Positions 1 to 5,542 of a stretch of 6,227 nt of DNA are shown one piece after another; the stretch's first letter is position 1; each line of letters opens with the position of its first letter. Source of the DNA: Actinomycetota bacterium (GTDB taxonomy: Bacteria > Actinomycetota > Acidimicrobiia > IMCC26256 > PALSA-610). The translations under genes were made by a program, and so were the position numbers. The stretch spans positions 1-6,227 of the forward strand of contig SXJQ01000133.1 of assembly GCA_005779345.1 (NCBI GenBank). Reading direction: 5' to 3'. The notes under the pieces are model-generated. The model made no database searches. It was not told the DNA's origin and saw only the letters and a list, made by a program, of their open reading frames with translations.

Positions 1-642
1 CCGGCGCTGATCGAGGCGACCGTCATCCCGATGACGCTGTTCTATGCGACGCTGCTCGCGACCGGAACGCTCGCGTGGGCGCTCGTGGCGGGCCTCGCGT
101 GGTCGTACAGCGCGGTCGTACGGCGTGTCGCCGCGCGGCGCGCGGTGCCGGCACTGATCGTGCTGTCGGCGTTGGGCATGACCGTCCGAATGATCGTGTT
201 CCTGCTCAACCGCAGTTCGTTCGTCTACTTCGCGCAGCCGATCCTCGGCACGGTCGTCACCGCGGCCGCGTTCGCGATCTCGGCGATGGTGGGCCGGCCG
301 TTCATCGCCCGGTTCGCGCACGACTTCTGCCGCATGAGCCCGGAGATCCACGGTCGCCCCGCGATCTCGCGGCACTACCGGCGCCTGACGCTGTTCTGGG
401 CCGGGATCAACCTGACCTCGGCCGTCGTGAGCATCGTCCTGCTCCTCACACTGCCGGTCTCGATCTACGTCGGGACGCGCACCGTCGCGTTGTGGGCGGT
501 CACCTGCACCGGTGTCCTCGTCACGGTCTTCGAGTCGGTGAAGGTCGCGCGGCGCGAGGGATTGGCGACCGCGATCGGCCCGCGCTGCACGCTCCACGCC
601 TACGCGGTGGCGACGACGCCCGTCGGACTCGCGTCGATCTGA
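1..642 (+). CDS. Multi-pass membrane protein, VC0807-family-like, function unknown (5' partial)
   Basis: The reading frame is open from the first base of the window (Pro-Ala-Leu-Ile-Glu-Ala...) and ends at TGA 640-642, so the true start probably lies upstream. An ATG at 31 is possible, but the residues before it read like conserved protein. About 213 residues are visible. Hydrophobic stretches at roughly residues 13-36, 50-68, 78-97, 130-153 and 160-178 (counted from base 1) indicate four to five membrane helices. Between them is a basic, polar loop around residues 98-130 with a Cys-Arg-Met-Ser-Pro-Glu motif. From memory, the pattern (Pro-Ala-Leu-Ile-Glu-Ala at the start, Phe-Val-Tyr-Phe-x-Gln-Pro, Gly-Arg-Pro-Phe/Leu-Ile-Ala-Arg, Leu-Phe/Leu-Trp-Ala-Gly) resembles actinobacterial proteins annotated as VC0807 family. 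These are related in style to DUF3159/septation-protein-A-like membrane proteins. No enzymatic motif is seen and the role is unknown. A 56-base gap separates it from the next gene. Confidence 0.75.
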   Translation, partial: PALIEATVIPMTLFYATLLATGTLAWALVAGLAWSYSAVVRRVAARRAVPALIVLSALGMTVRMIVFLLNRSSFVYFAQPILGTVVTAAAFAISAMVGRPFIARFAHDFCRMSPEIHGRPAISRHYRRLTLFWAGINLTSAVVSIVLLLTLPVSIYVGTRTVALWAVTCTGVLVTVFESVKVARREGLATAIGPRCTLHAYAVATTPVGLASI

Positions 643-685
643 GGGCCGCCGGCGGTGGGTGCCCGTCGCTGTCTCACTGTGGTGC

Positions 686-691
686 GAGACT
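686..691 (+). promoter_or_regulatory. Possible -10 box of a leaderless promoter for the 124-aa protein
   Basis: GAGACT lies 7 bases before the ATG at 699, and there is no purine-rich ribosome binding site in between. It keeps the conserved second A and final T of the actinobacterial TANNNT -10 consensus but has G in the first position. No convincing -35 box is present. The main support is that similar boxes sit at the same distance before the kinase and the TetR gene. Confidence 0.25.
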
Positions 692-698
692 GCGCGAT

Positions 699-1073
699 AT
701 GGCATTCGGTCAACAGTCCGGTCCTCCCGCCACCCACCGCCAGGTACAAGAACTGCTGGCGCTGCTCCAGGAGGCGGGCCACACCGACTTTCGCGACGCG
801 CGCGGACCGATGGGCTTCACCCAGCGACAGGCGGGCGGCAAGTTCACCCGCGACGAGGCCAACGCATTCATCGAGGCCCTCAGCGACCACGACGCGCCGG
901 CGCCCGACGAATCCGCCGTCGCCGAGCCCGTGGGCCCTACGACGACCCCGGGGCGCGCCCCGGCCCGAACCGGGCCCCGAACCTCGAACGTGGAACAGGT
1001 GCTCCGCCGCGTTCCGGCCGCGCAGCTCGCCGCGGAACTCCAGCGCCGCGGCTGGGTCGTGATGGAACCCTGA
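699..1073 (+). CDS. Small conserved hypothetical protein with two blocks joined by a Pro-rich linker
   Basis: This is a 124-residue soluble protein with no signal peptide or membrane segment. I chose the ATG at 699, although the frame is open far upstream, because the upstream part is an Arg/Pro-rich shadow of the preceding gene. The recognisable protein begins Met-Ala-Phe-Gly-Gln-Gln-Ser-Gly-Pro-Pro. Block one (residues 3-62) has a predicted helix (Gln-Val-Gln-Glu-Leu-Leu-Ala-Leu-Leu), then Gly-His-x-Asp-Phe-Arg-Asp-Ala-Arg-Gly-Pro and Thr-Gln-Arg-Gln-Ala-Gly-Gly-Lys-Phe-Thr-Arg-Asp-Glu-Ala. A disordered Pro/Ala/Thr linker follows (about 66-92). Block two (95-124) is a short helical tail ending Leu-Gln-Arg-Arg-Gly-Trp-Val-Val-Met-Glu-Pro. 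I recall very similar short hypothetical proteins across actinobacteria, but no assigned function. No Shine-Dalgarno sequence is visible. A -10-like box 7 bases upstream suggests a leaderless message. Confidence 0.8.
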   Translation: MAFGQQSGPPATHRQVQELLALLQEAGHTDFRDARGPMGFTQRQAGGKFTRDEANAFIEALSDHDAPAPDESAVAEPVGPTTTPGRAPARTGPRTSNVEQVLRRVPAAQLAAELQRRGWVVMEP

Positions 1074-1100
1074 TCCGTCCACCGGCTGCCGCGGAGCGGC

Positions 1101-1106
1101 CAGACT
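1101..1106 (+). promoter_or_regulatory. Possible -10 box of a leaderless promoter for the histidine kinase
   Basis: CAGACT ends 6 bases before the ATG at 1113. It differs from the box before the upstream hypothetical gene only in its first base. No Shine-Dalgarno motif precedes the ATG and no clear -35 is visible. The box lies inside an imperfect inverted repeat (1081-1109), which could be coincidence in such GC-rich DNA. Confidence 0.25.
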
Positions 1107-1112
1107 GGTCCC

Positions 1113-2681
1113 ATGTCCCCTGACGCATCGGTCCCCGACGCGAGTTCTCCGCGGCAGCTCTCGGCCGAGCTCATCGATGCGTTGCTGGCCCGGTCGGCCG
1201 ACGTCGTGATCGTGATCTCGGCCGACGGCACCTTGGCGTACGTCAGCCCGTCCACACCACAGATGTTCGGGTATCCGCTCGGCACGCACCTCGGTCGGCA
1301 GGGGATCGAGCTGATCCACCCCGACGACCGCGCGCTCGCGAGTGAGTCGCTGGCCCGAAGGGTCGAGACCGACGAGCCCCGCGATCCGTTGGAACTGCGC
1401 GTGCTCCACGCCGATGGCGGTTGGCGCACCGTCGAGATCATCGCCACGAATCAACTCGCGAACCCCGCGGTGCAGGGAATCGTGCTCAACATCCGCGACG
1501 TCACCGAGCGACGGCGAGTGCAGCAGCAGCTCTCGGAGAGCGAGCGGTTCTATCGGCAGATCGTCGAGTCGGCCGACGAGGGCATCTGGACGATCGACGC
1601 CAACAGTGTCACGACGTTCGTCAATCGCCGCATGGCCGAGATGCTCGGCTACTGCGAAGCCGAGATGATCGGAGCGGCGCTCGCCGACTTCATGGACGAT
1701 GATGGCCGCGAGATCGCCGAGCGGAACCTCGAGCGGCGGCGTCAGGGCATCAGCGAGCATCACGACTTCAAGTTCCGGCGCGCCGACGGCACCGAGTTGT
1801 GGGCGATCCTCAGTGCCGGACCACTCCTCGACGACAGCGGCGAGTACGTCGGCGCACTCGCGATGGTGACCGACGTGACCGAGCGACGTGAGGCCGGGGC
1901 CGCGCTGCACACCGCGGAGCTGCGACGCCAGCAGGCCGATGCCGAGAGCGAACGTCGTCGGCTCGAAGGCGAGCTCGCGCGAGCGCAGCGCCTCGAGAGC
2001 CTCGGACGGCTCGCAGGTGGCGTCGCCCACGACTTCAACAATCTGATCGGCGTCATCGTCAACTACACGGTGCTCGTCGAGCGGCGTCTGACGCCGGGCG
2101 ACCCGCTGATCGAAGATCTCCGACACATCCAGCGTGCCGCGGCCCAGGCGGCGGAGCTCACGGCCCAGCTCCTGGTGTTCGGACGCGACGACCCCGACCT
2201 CGTCGAAGTGCGGTTCGACCTCAACGCACTCGTCTCCGAGACCGTTCGGCTCGTCGACCGCCCGTTCGGCGAGGCGATCGTGATCGTCGAGGACCTCGCG
2301 CCGCGCGCGCTCGAGGTGCTGACGGACCGCGGGCGCCTCGGTCAGCTCCTGATGAACGCCTTGCTCAACGCGCGGGACGCGTTGCCGACCGGAGGAACGA
2401 TTCGCGTCGCCACCTCGCTCGGCGACGACGACCGCATCGTGCTCGAAATCGTCGACGACGGGATCGGGATGGCACCCGAGGTCGTTCGACGCGCCTTCGA
2501 GCCCTACTTCACGACCAAGCCACTCACCCACGGTTCGGGGCTCGGCCTGTCGACGGCGTTCTCGATCGTCGACCGCGCGGGTGGCACGATCGAGATCGAG
2601 TCCGAGGTCGGCGCCGGTACCAGGTTGACGGTGACGCTCCCCCAGGCCGTCGACGTCGAGGCGAACGCGGAGGCACCATGA
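1113..2681 (+). CDS. Soluble PAS-PAS sensor histidine kinase
   Basis: This 522-residue protein has no transmembrane segment, so it should sense an intracellular signal and autophosphorylate a histidine. In order it has PAS 1 (about residues 18-130, ending in the usual Asp-Val-Thr-Glu-Arg-Arg exit), PAS 2 (about 143-258, again ending Asp-Val-Thr-Glu-Arg-Arg), a charged coiled-coil linker (about 260-295), HisKA with the H-box Gly-Gly-Val-Ala-His306-Asp-Phe-Asn-Asn, and HATPase_c. The ATP-binding domain has the N-box (Asn-Ala-Leu-Leu-Asn-Ala-Arg-Asp-Ala, 415-423), G1 (Asp-Asp-Gly-Ile-Gly-Met, 448-453), F-box (Phe-Glu-Pro-Tyr-Phe-Thr-Thr-Lys, 462-469) and G2 (Gly-Ser-Gly-Leu-Gly-Leu-Ser, 474-480). 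All catalytic boxes look intact. The His-Asp-Phe-Asn-Asn type of kinase often ends in a receiver domain. Here the protein stops about 10 residues after the ATPase domain, and no response regulator is encoded in the window, so its partner is unknown. It overlaps the thioesterase gene by 4 bases. The ATG at 1113 is chosen because it leaves a short N-terminal tail before PAS 1. Confidence 0.93.
   Translation: MSPDASVPDASSPRQLSAELIDALLARSADVVIVISADGTLAYVSPSTPQMFGYPLGTHLGRQGIELIHPDDRALASESLARRVETDEPRDPLELRVLHADGGWRTVEIIATNQLANPAVQGIVLNIRDVTERRRVQQQLSESERFYRQIVESADEGIWTIDANSVTTFVNRRMAEMLGYCEAEMIGAALADFMDDDGREIAERNLERRRQGISEHHDFKFRRADGTELWAILSAGPLLDDSGEYVGALAMVTDVTERREAGAALHTAELRRQQADAESERRRLEGELARAQRLESLGRLAGGVAHDFNNLIGVIVNYTVLVERRLTPGDPLIEDLRHIQRAAAQAAELTAQLLVFGRDDPDLVEVRFDLNALVSETVRLVDRPFGEAIVIVEDLAPRALEVLTDRGRLGQLLMNALLNARDALPTGGTIRVATSLGDDDRIVLEIVDDGIGMAPEVVRRAFEPYFTTKPLTHGSGLGLSTAFSIVDRAGGTIEIESEVGAGTRLTVTLPQAVDVEANAEAP
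2669..2673 (+). promoter_or_regulatory. Shine-Dalgarno sequence for the thioesterase
   Basis: GGAGG is present 4 bases upstream of the ATG at 2678, inside the last codons of the kinase gene. It is the clearest ribosome binding site in the window. It supports the ATG at 2678 as the start, with translation coupled to the kinase through the ATGA overlap. Confidence 0.6.
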
Positions 2682-3175
2682 CCGACCCGTTCACCGAGCG
2701 TCCAGGGGTCGGGCGTCCCGTATTCCCGCGTTTCGACGACACGTGGGCCGGGCGGATGGTCGGCGCGCGCTCCGAGCGCGGCATCGACGGCTACCTCGGC
2801 ATCGTGGTCACCGAGGTCGGTCCGGGTCGGCTCGTCGCCGAGATGCCCGCCGCGCCGCACCTCATGACCTTCATCGGCAACATGCACGGCGGCTGCCTCT
2901 CGGCCCTGTGCGATCACGTGCTCGGCGTCGTCCTCTACCCGGTCATTCCCGCGGGGTCCTGGGCCGCCACGACCGAGTTCAAGATCAACCTGCTCGCGCC
3001 GGTCACCACAGGAGCGTGCCGGGCGACCGCGGAGGTCGTGGCGATGACCCGCCGCTCGGCCGTGGTCCGCGTCGACATCGAGAACGAGGGTCGCCTCGTC
3101 GCCGTGGCCCAGGGCACCTGCTCGATCGTCGCCCCCAAGGGCGAACCGCCCGGAACCGCAGCACCCGGCGGTTGA
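2678..3175 (+). CDS. PaaI-like hotdog-fold thioesterase
   Basis: This 165-residue protein has the size and pattern of PaaI/YbgC-type acyl-CoA thioesterases, cytoplasmic enzymes that hydrolyse (often aromatic or medium-chain) acyl-CoA and usually act as tetramers. The hotdog core runs from about residue 38 to 152. The signature His70-Gly71-Gly72 is followed by Leu-Ser-Ala-Leu-Cys-Asp79-His. The conserved acidic residue on the hotdog helix, Asp79, is the expected catalytic residue. The strand Thr-Thr-Glu-Phe-Lys-Ile-Asn-Leu-Leu-Ala-Pro-Val (98-109) is the typical second family motif. The first 37 residues are an extra N-terminal segment found in many actinobacterial members. The substrate cannot be told from sequence. 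The start overlaps the kinase stop (ATGA), implying co-translation. The tail after about residue 152 is Gly/Pro-rich and probably disordered. Confidence 0.88.
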   Translation: MTDPFTERPGVGRPVFPRFDDTWAGRMVGARSERGIDGYLGIVVTEVGPGRLVAEMPAAPHLMTFIGNMHGGCLSALCDHVLGVVLYPVIPAGSWAATTEFKINLLAPVTTGACRATAEVVAMTRRSAVVRVDIENEGRLVAVAQGTCSIVAPKGEPPGTAAPGG

Positions 3176-3185
3176 ATTGCCGCCG
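3166..3185 (+). terminator. Weak stem-loop at the end of the kinase-thioesterase unit
   Basis: CGGCGG (3166-3171) pairs perfectly with CCGCCG (3180-3185) around an 8-base loop that contains the thioesterase stop codon. The stem is all G/C but short, and no T-tract follows. It may slow or partly end transcription before the tetR promoter, but it is not a canonical intrinsic terminator. Confidence 0.25.
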
Positions 3186-3192
3186 CCGCCGA

Positions 3193-3223
3193 TTGGGTGA
3201 GTGAGGACTCACTCCGGTAAGTT
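3193..3223 (+). promoter_or_regulatory. Putative leaderless promoter of the tetR-ABC exporter operon
   Basis: TAAGTT (3218-3223) matches the TANNNT -10 consensus and ends 7 bases before the GTG at 3231, placing a transcription start at or next to the start codon. TTGGGT (3193-3198) is a plausible -35 box with a 19-base spacer, slightly long. No Shine-Dalgarno sequence lies before the GTG, which fits a leaderless mRNA. The palindromic operator occupies most of the spacer. Confidence 0.4.
3199..3214 (+). promoter_or_regulatory. Palindromic TetR-type operator
   Basis: GAGTGAG (3199-3205) and CTCACTC (3208-3214) form a perfect 7+7 inverted repeat with a 2-base centre. The TGAGTGA...TCACTCA-like pattern is common among operators of TetR-family repressors. 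It lies 17 bases before the likely start of the tetR gene and between its putative -35 and -10 boxes. A bound dimer would therefore block RNA polymerase, giving autorepression and control of the two downstream exporter genes. Binding is inferred from the sequence and position. Confidence 0.7.
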
Positions 3224-3230
3224 CCACGTC

Positions 3231-3815
3231 GTGAGCACACCGGGGACGACGACGAAACCGAAGCGTGCCGCCGCGCTGCCCCCCGACGAGCGCCGCTCGA
3301 TGATCGTGGCCGCCACCTTGCCGCTCCTGGTCGAGCACGGCGATCGCGTGACGAGCCGCCAGATCGCCGAAGCCGCCGGGATCGCCGCGGGCACGATCTT
3401 CCGCGCCTTCACCGACAAGGACGAGGTCATCGCCGCCGTCGTCGAGTCGGCCCTCGACCCCGCGCCGCTCGAGGCTGCGCTGTCGGGCATCGCCGCCGGA
3501 CTGCGTTTCGAGGACCATCTCGCCGCCGCGATCGTGATCATGCAGCAGCGTGTCATCGACATCTGGCGGCTCGTCTCGAACATCGGCCCGCGGTTCCACC
3601 CGATCACGCAGCGGCGGATCGCCGACAGCGACGCGCTCGTCCGCTTCTTCGAGGCGCACCGCGATCGTGTGACCGTCGAACCCGTCGTCGCCGCGCGACT
3701 GCTGCGCGCACTGACCTTGTCGACGACGCATCCGATGCTCGTCGGCGAGACGATGTCGTCCGACGAACTGGTGCAGATGTTCCTCCACGGCGTCGGCGAG
3801 CAGCAGCCGTGCTGA
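3231..3815 (+). CDS. TetR-family transcriptional regulator
   Basis: This is a 194-residue protein of typical TetR length. The helix-turn-helix DNA-binding domain covers about residues 17-66. Its core is Val-Thr-Ser-Arg-Gln-Ile-Ala-Glu-Ala-Ala-Gly, then Ile-Ala-Ala-Gly-Thr-Ile-Phe-Arg-Ala-Phe and Asp-Lys-Asp-Glu-Val, the classic TetR pattern. The remaining all-helical part (about 75-190) is the variable ligand-binding and dimerisation domain, whose effector cannot be predicted. I take the GTG at 3231 as the start. An in-frame GTG at 3201 would extend the protein by 10 residues but lies inside the operator palindrome and lacks a leader. The last 7 bases overlap the start of the first ABC gene (GTGCTGA), implying translational coupling. 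The protein is most likely a repressor of its own operon that releases DNA when the exporter's substrate is bound. Confidence 0.9.
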   Translation: MSTPGTTTKPKRAAALPPDERRSMIVAATLPLLVEHGDRVTSRQIAEAAGIAAGTIFRAFTDKDEVIAAVVESALDPAPLEAALSGIAAGLRFEDHLAAAIVIMQQRVIDIWRLVSNIGPRFHPITQRRIADSDALVRFFEAHRDRVTVEPVVAARLLRALTLSTTHPMLVGETMSSDELVQMFLHGVGEQQPC

Positions 3816-5542
3816 CCCGGCTGCTCCGATCGCACCTGGATCCGTATCGCCGCGTCCTGGTCGTACTCCTCGCACTCCAGACCGTGCAGACGTCCGCGGC
3901 GCTGACCCTCCCGACGATCAACGCTCGCATCATCGACCATGGCGTGATCCCGGGCGACGTCGGATACATCTACACGTGGGGCGCGATCATGCTCGCCTTC
4001 GCGCTGGTTCAGATCGTCTTCTCCGCCGCGGCCGTCTATTACGGCGGCAAGGTCGCGATGAGCTTCGGGCGCGACCTGCGCGCCAACCTCTTTCATCAGG
4101 TCACCGACTTCTCGGCGCGCGAGGTCAGTTCGTTCGGGGCGCCCTCGTTGATCACGCGGATCACGAACGACGTGCAGCAGGTGCAGATGCTCGTCGTGAT
4201 GGCTTGCACGATGGCGATCGCCGCGCCGATCACCATGGTCGTCGGCGTGATCATGGCGACGCGCCAAGACGTGGGCCTCTCGATGGTGTTGGTCATCGCG
4301 ATGCCGGTGGCCGCCCTGGTACTCGGACTCATCGTGTCGCGAATGGTGCCCGCCTTCCGTCTGATGCAGGAGCGGATCGACCAGATCAACCGAGTGTTGC
4401 GTGAGCAGATCACCGGGATCCGTGTGGTTCGCGCGTTCGTACGCGAACCGCACGAAGCGCAGCGTTTCGCGGCGGCGAACGCGGAACTCACCGAGACCTC
4501 GCTGCGGGCGGGTCGATTGATGTCGTCGATGTTCCCGACGGTCAACCTGCTCATCAACGCGTCGAGCGTCGCGGTGCTCTGGCTCGGCGCGACGCGAGTC
4601 GATGCCGGCAACATCCAGGTCGGTTCGCTCGTCGCGTACCTCTCCTACCTCGTCCAGATCCTGATGTCGGTCGTCATGGCGACGTTCACGATCTCGATGA
4701 TTCCCCGGGCATCGGTGTCGGCCGACCGCATCCAGGAGGTCCTCGACACCGCGTCGAGCGTCGTGCCGCCCACCGATCCGACGCGCGACGTGATCACGCA
4801 CGGCGCGCTCGAGTTCCGCGGCGTCGGTTTTCACTACCCCGGAGCGGAGCACGCTGTGCTCTCCGACATCTCGTTCGCGACCCGCCCGGGTCAGACCACG
4901 GCCATCATCGGGAGCACCGGCGCCGGCAAGTCGACCCTCGTCAACCTGATCCTGCGCTTGTTCGACAGCACCGAGGGGCACGTCTACGTCGGCGGAGTCG
5001 ACGTGCGCGACCTCGATCCCGAGGTGCTGTGGAGCACGATCGGTTTTGTCCCACAGCGCCCGTACCTCTTCTCGGGCACCGTCGCGAGCAACCTCGAGTT
5101 CGGCAAGCCCGATGCCACCGAAGACGAGATGTGGGCCGCGCTCGAGGTCGCGCAGGCCGCCGACTTCGTGCGATCGATGCCGGGCGGCCTGCAGGCGAGG
5201 ATCGAACAGGGCGGCACCAATGTGTCCGGAGGGCAGCGCCAGCGGCTGTCGATCGCCCGGGCGCTGATCCGCCGTCCCGACATCTACGTGTTCGACGACT
5301 CGTTCTCGGCGCTCGACCTCGCGACCGACGCGCGGCTGCGCGCCGCACTCGGCCCGTACACGAAGGACTCCGCCGTCGTGGTCGTGGCACAACGCGTGTC
5401 GACGATCGCGACCGCCGACAACATCATCGTGCTCGACGACGGCGCCGTCATCGGCAGCGGCACCCATGACGAACTCGTGCGCGACTGCCCGACGTATGCC
5501 GAGATCGTGCAGTCCCAGATCGGCGAGAAGCACGCGGCATGA
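3809..5542 (+). CDS. ABC half-exporter (membrane + ATPase) with a degenerate catalytic site
   Basis: This 577-residue type IV ABC exporter half has a membrane domain at about residues 15-297, with six helices near 15-37, 52-78, 129-150, 155-178, 243-263 and 273-297. The nucleotide-binding domain follows at about 333-560. Visible motifs are A-loop Tyr343, Walker A Gly-Ser-Thr-Gly-Ala-Gly-Lys-Ser-Thr (368-376), Q-loop Gln416, signature Val-Ser-Gly-Gly-Gln (472-476), Walker B Ile-Tyr-Val-Phe-Asp496-Asp497 and D-loop Ser-Ala-Leu-Asp (500-503). The catalytic Glu after Walker B is Asp497 and the switch His is Gln528. Both replacements are known in the degenerate half of heterodimeric exporters such as TM287/288. 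The start is GTG 3809, which overlaps the tetR stop. A later start would cut into helix 1. It should pair with the next gene's product in the cell membrane to export an unknown, probably hydrophobic or toxic compound under TetR control. Confidence 0.93.
   Translation: MLTRLLRSHLDPYRRVLVVLLALQTVQTSAALTLPTINARIIDHGVIPGDVGYIYTWGAIMLAFALVQIVFSAAAVYYGGKVAMSFGRDLRANLFHQVTDFSAREVSSFGAPSLITRITNDVQQVQMLVVMACTMAIAAPITMVVGVIMATRQDVGLSMVLVIAMPVAALVLGLIVSRMVPAFRLMQERIDQINRVLREQITGIRVVRAFVREPHEAQRFAAANAELTETSLRAGRLMSSMFPTVNLLINASSVAVLWLGATRVDAGNIQVGSLVAYLSYLVQILMSVVMATFTISMIPRASVSADRIQEVLDTASSVVPPTDPTRDVITHGALEFRGVGFHYPGAEHAVLSDISFATRPGQTTAIIGSTGAGKSTLVNLILRLFDSTEGHVYVGGVDVRDLDPEVLWSTIGFVPQRPYLFSGTVASNLEFGKPDATEDEMWAALEVAQAADFVRSMPGGLQARIEQGGTNVSGGQRQRLSIARALIRRPDIYVFDDSFSALDLATDARLRAALGPYTKDSAVVVVAQRVSTIATADNIIVLDDGAVIGSGTHDELVRDCPTYAEIVQSQIGEKHAA

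Noticed and set aside
646..655. CCGCCGGCGG palindrome just after the membrane protein stop
   Set aside because: It has no loop and no T-tract, so it cannot form a normal terminator hairpin. A 10-base G/C palindrome is unremarkable at this base composition.
75..698. Upstream extension of the small hypothetical gene in the same frame
   Set aside because: The extension overlaps the membrane protein gene almost entirely and encodes Arg/Pro-rich shadow sequence. Family-like sequence begins at the ATG at 699.
1081..1109. Imperfect inverted repeat between the small hypothetical gene and the kinase, considered as a terminator
   Set aside because: The stem (CCGC/GCGG plus CTG/CAG with a bulge and an internal loop) is interrupted, there is no T-tract, and similar pairings are expected by chance in DNA this GC-rich.
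600..2531. Long open frame of 643 codons on the - strand
   Set aside because: It runs antisense to the kinase and the small hypothetical gene. Its translation is a low-complexity Arg/Asp/His/Glu/Gly-rich product with no domain motifs, as expected for the mirror frame of a high-GC gene.
3201..3230. Alternative GTG start for the TetR gene
   Set aside because: It would place the start codon inside the operator palindrome and add ten residues with no family resemblance. The GTG at 3231 fits the -10 box spacing and gives a normal N-terminus.
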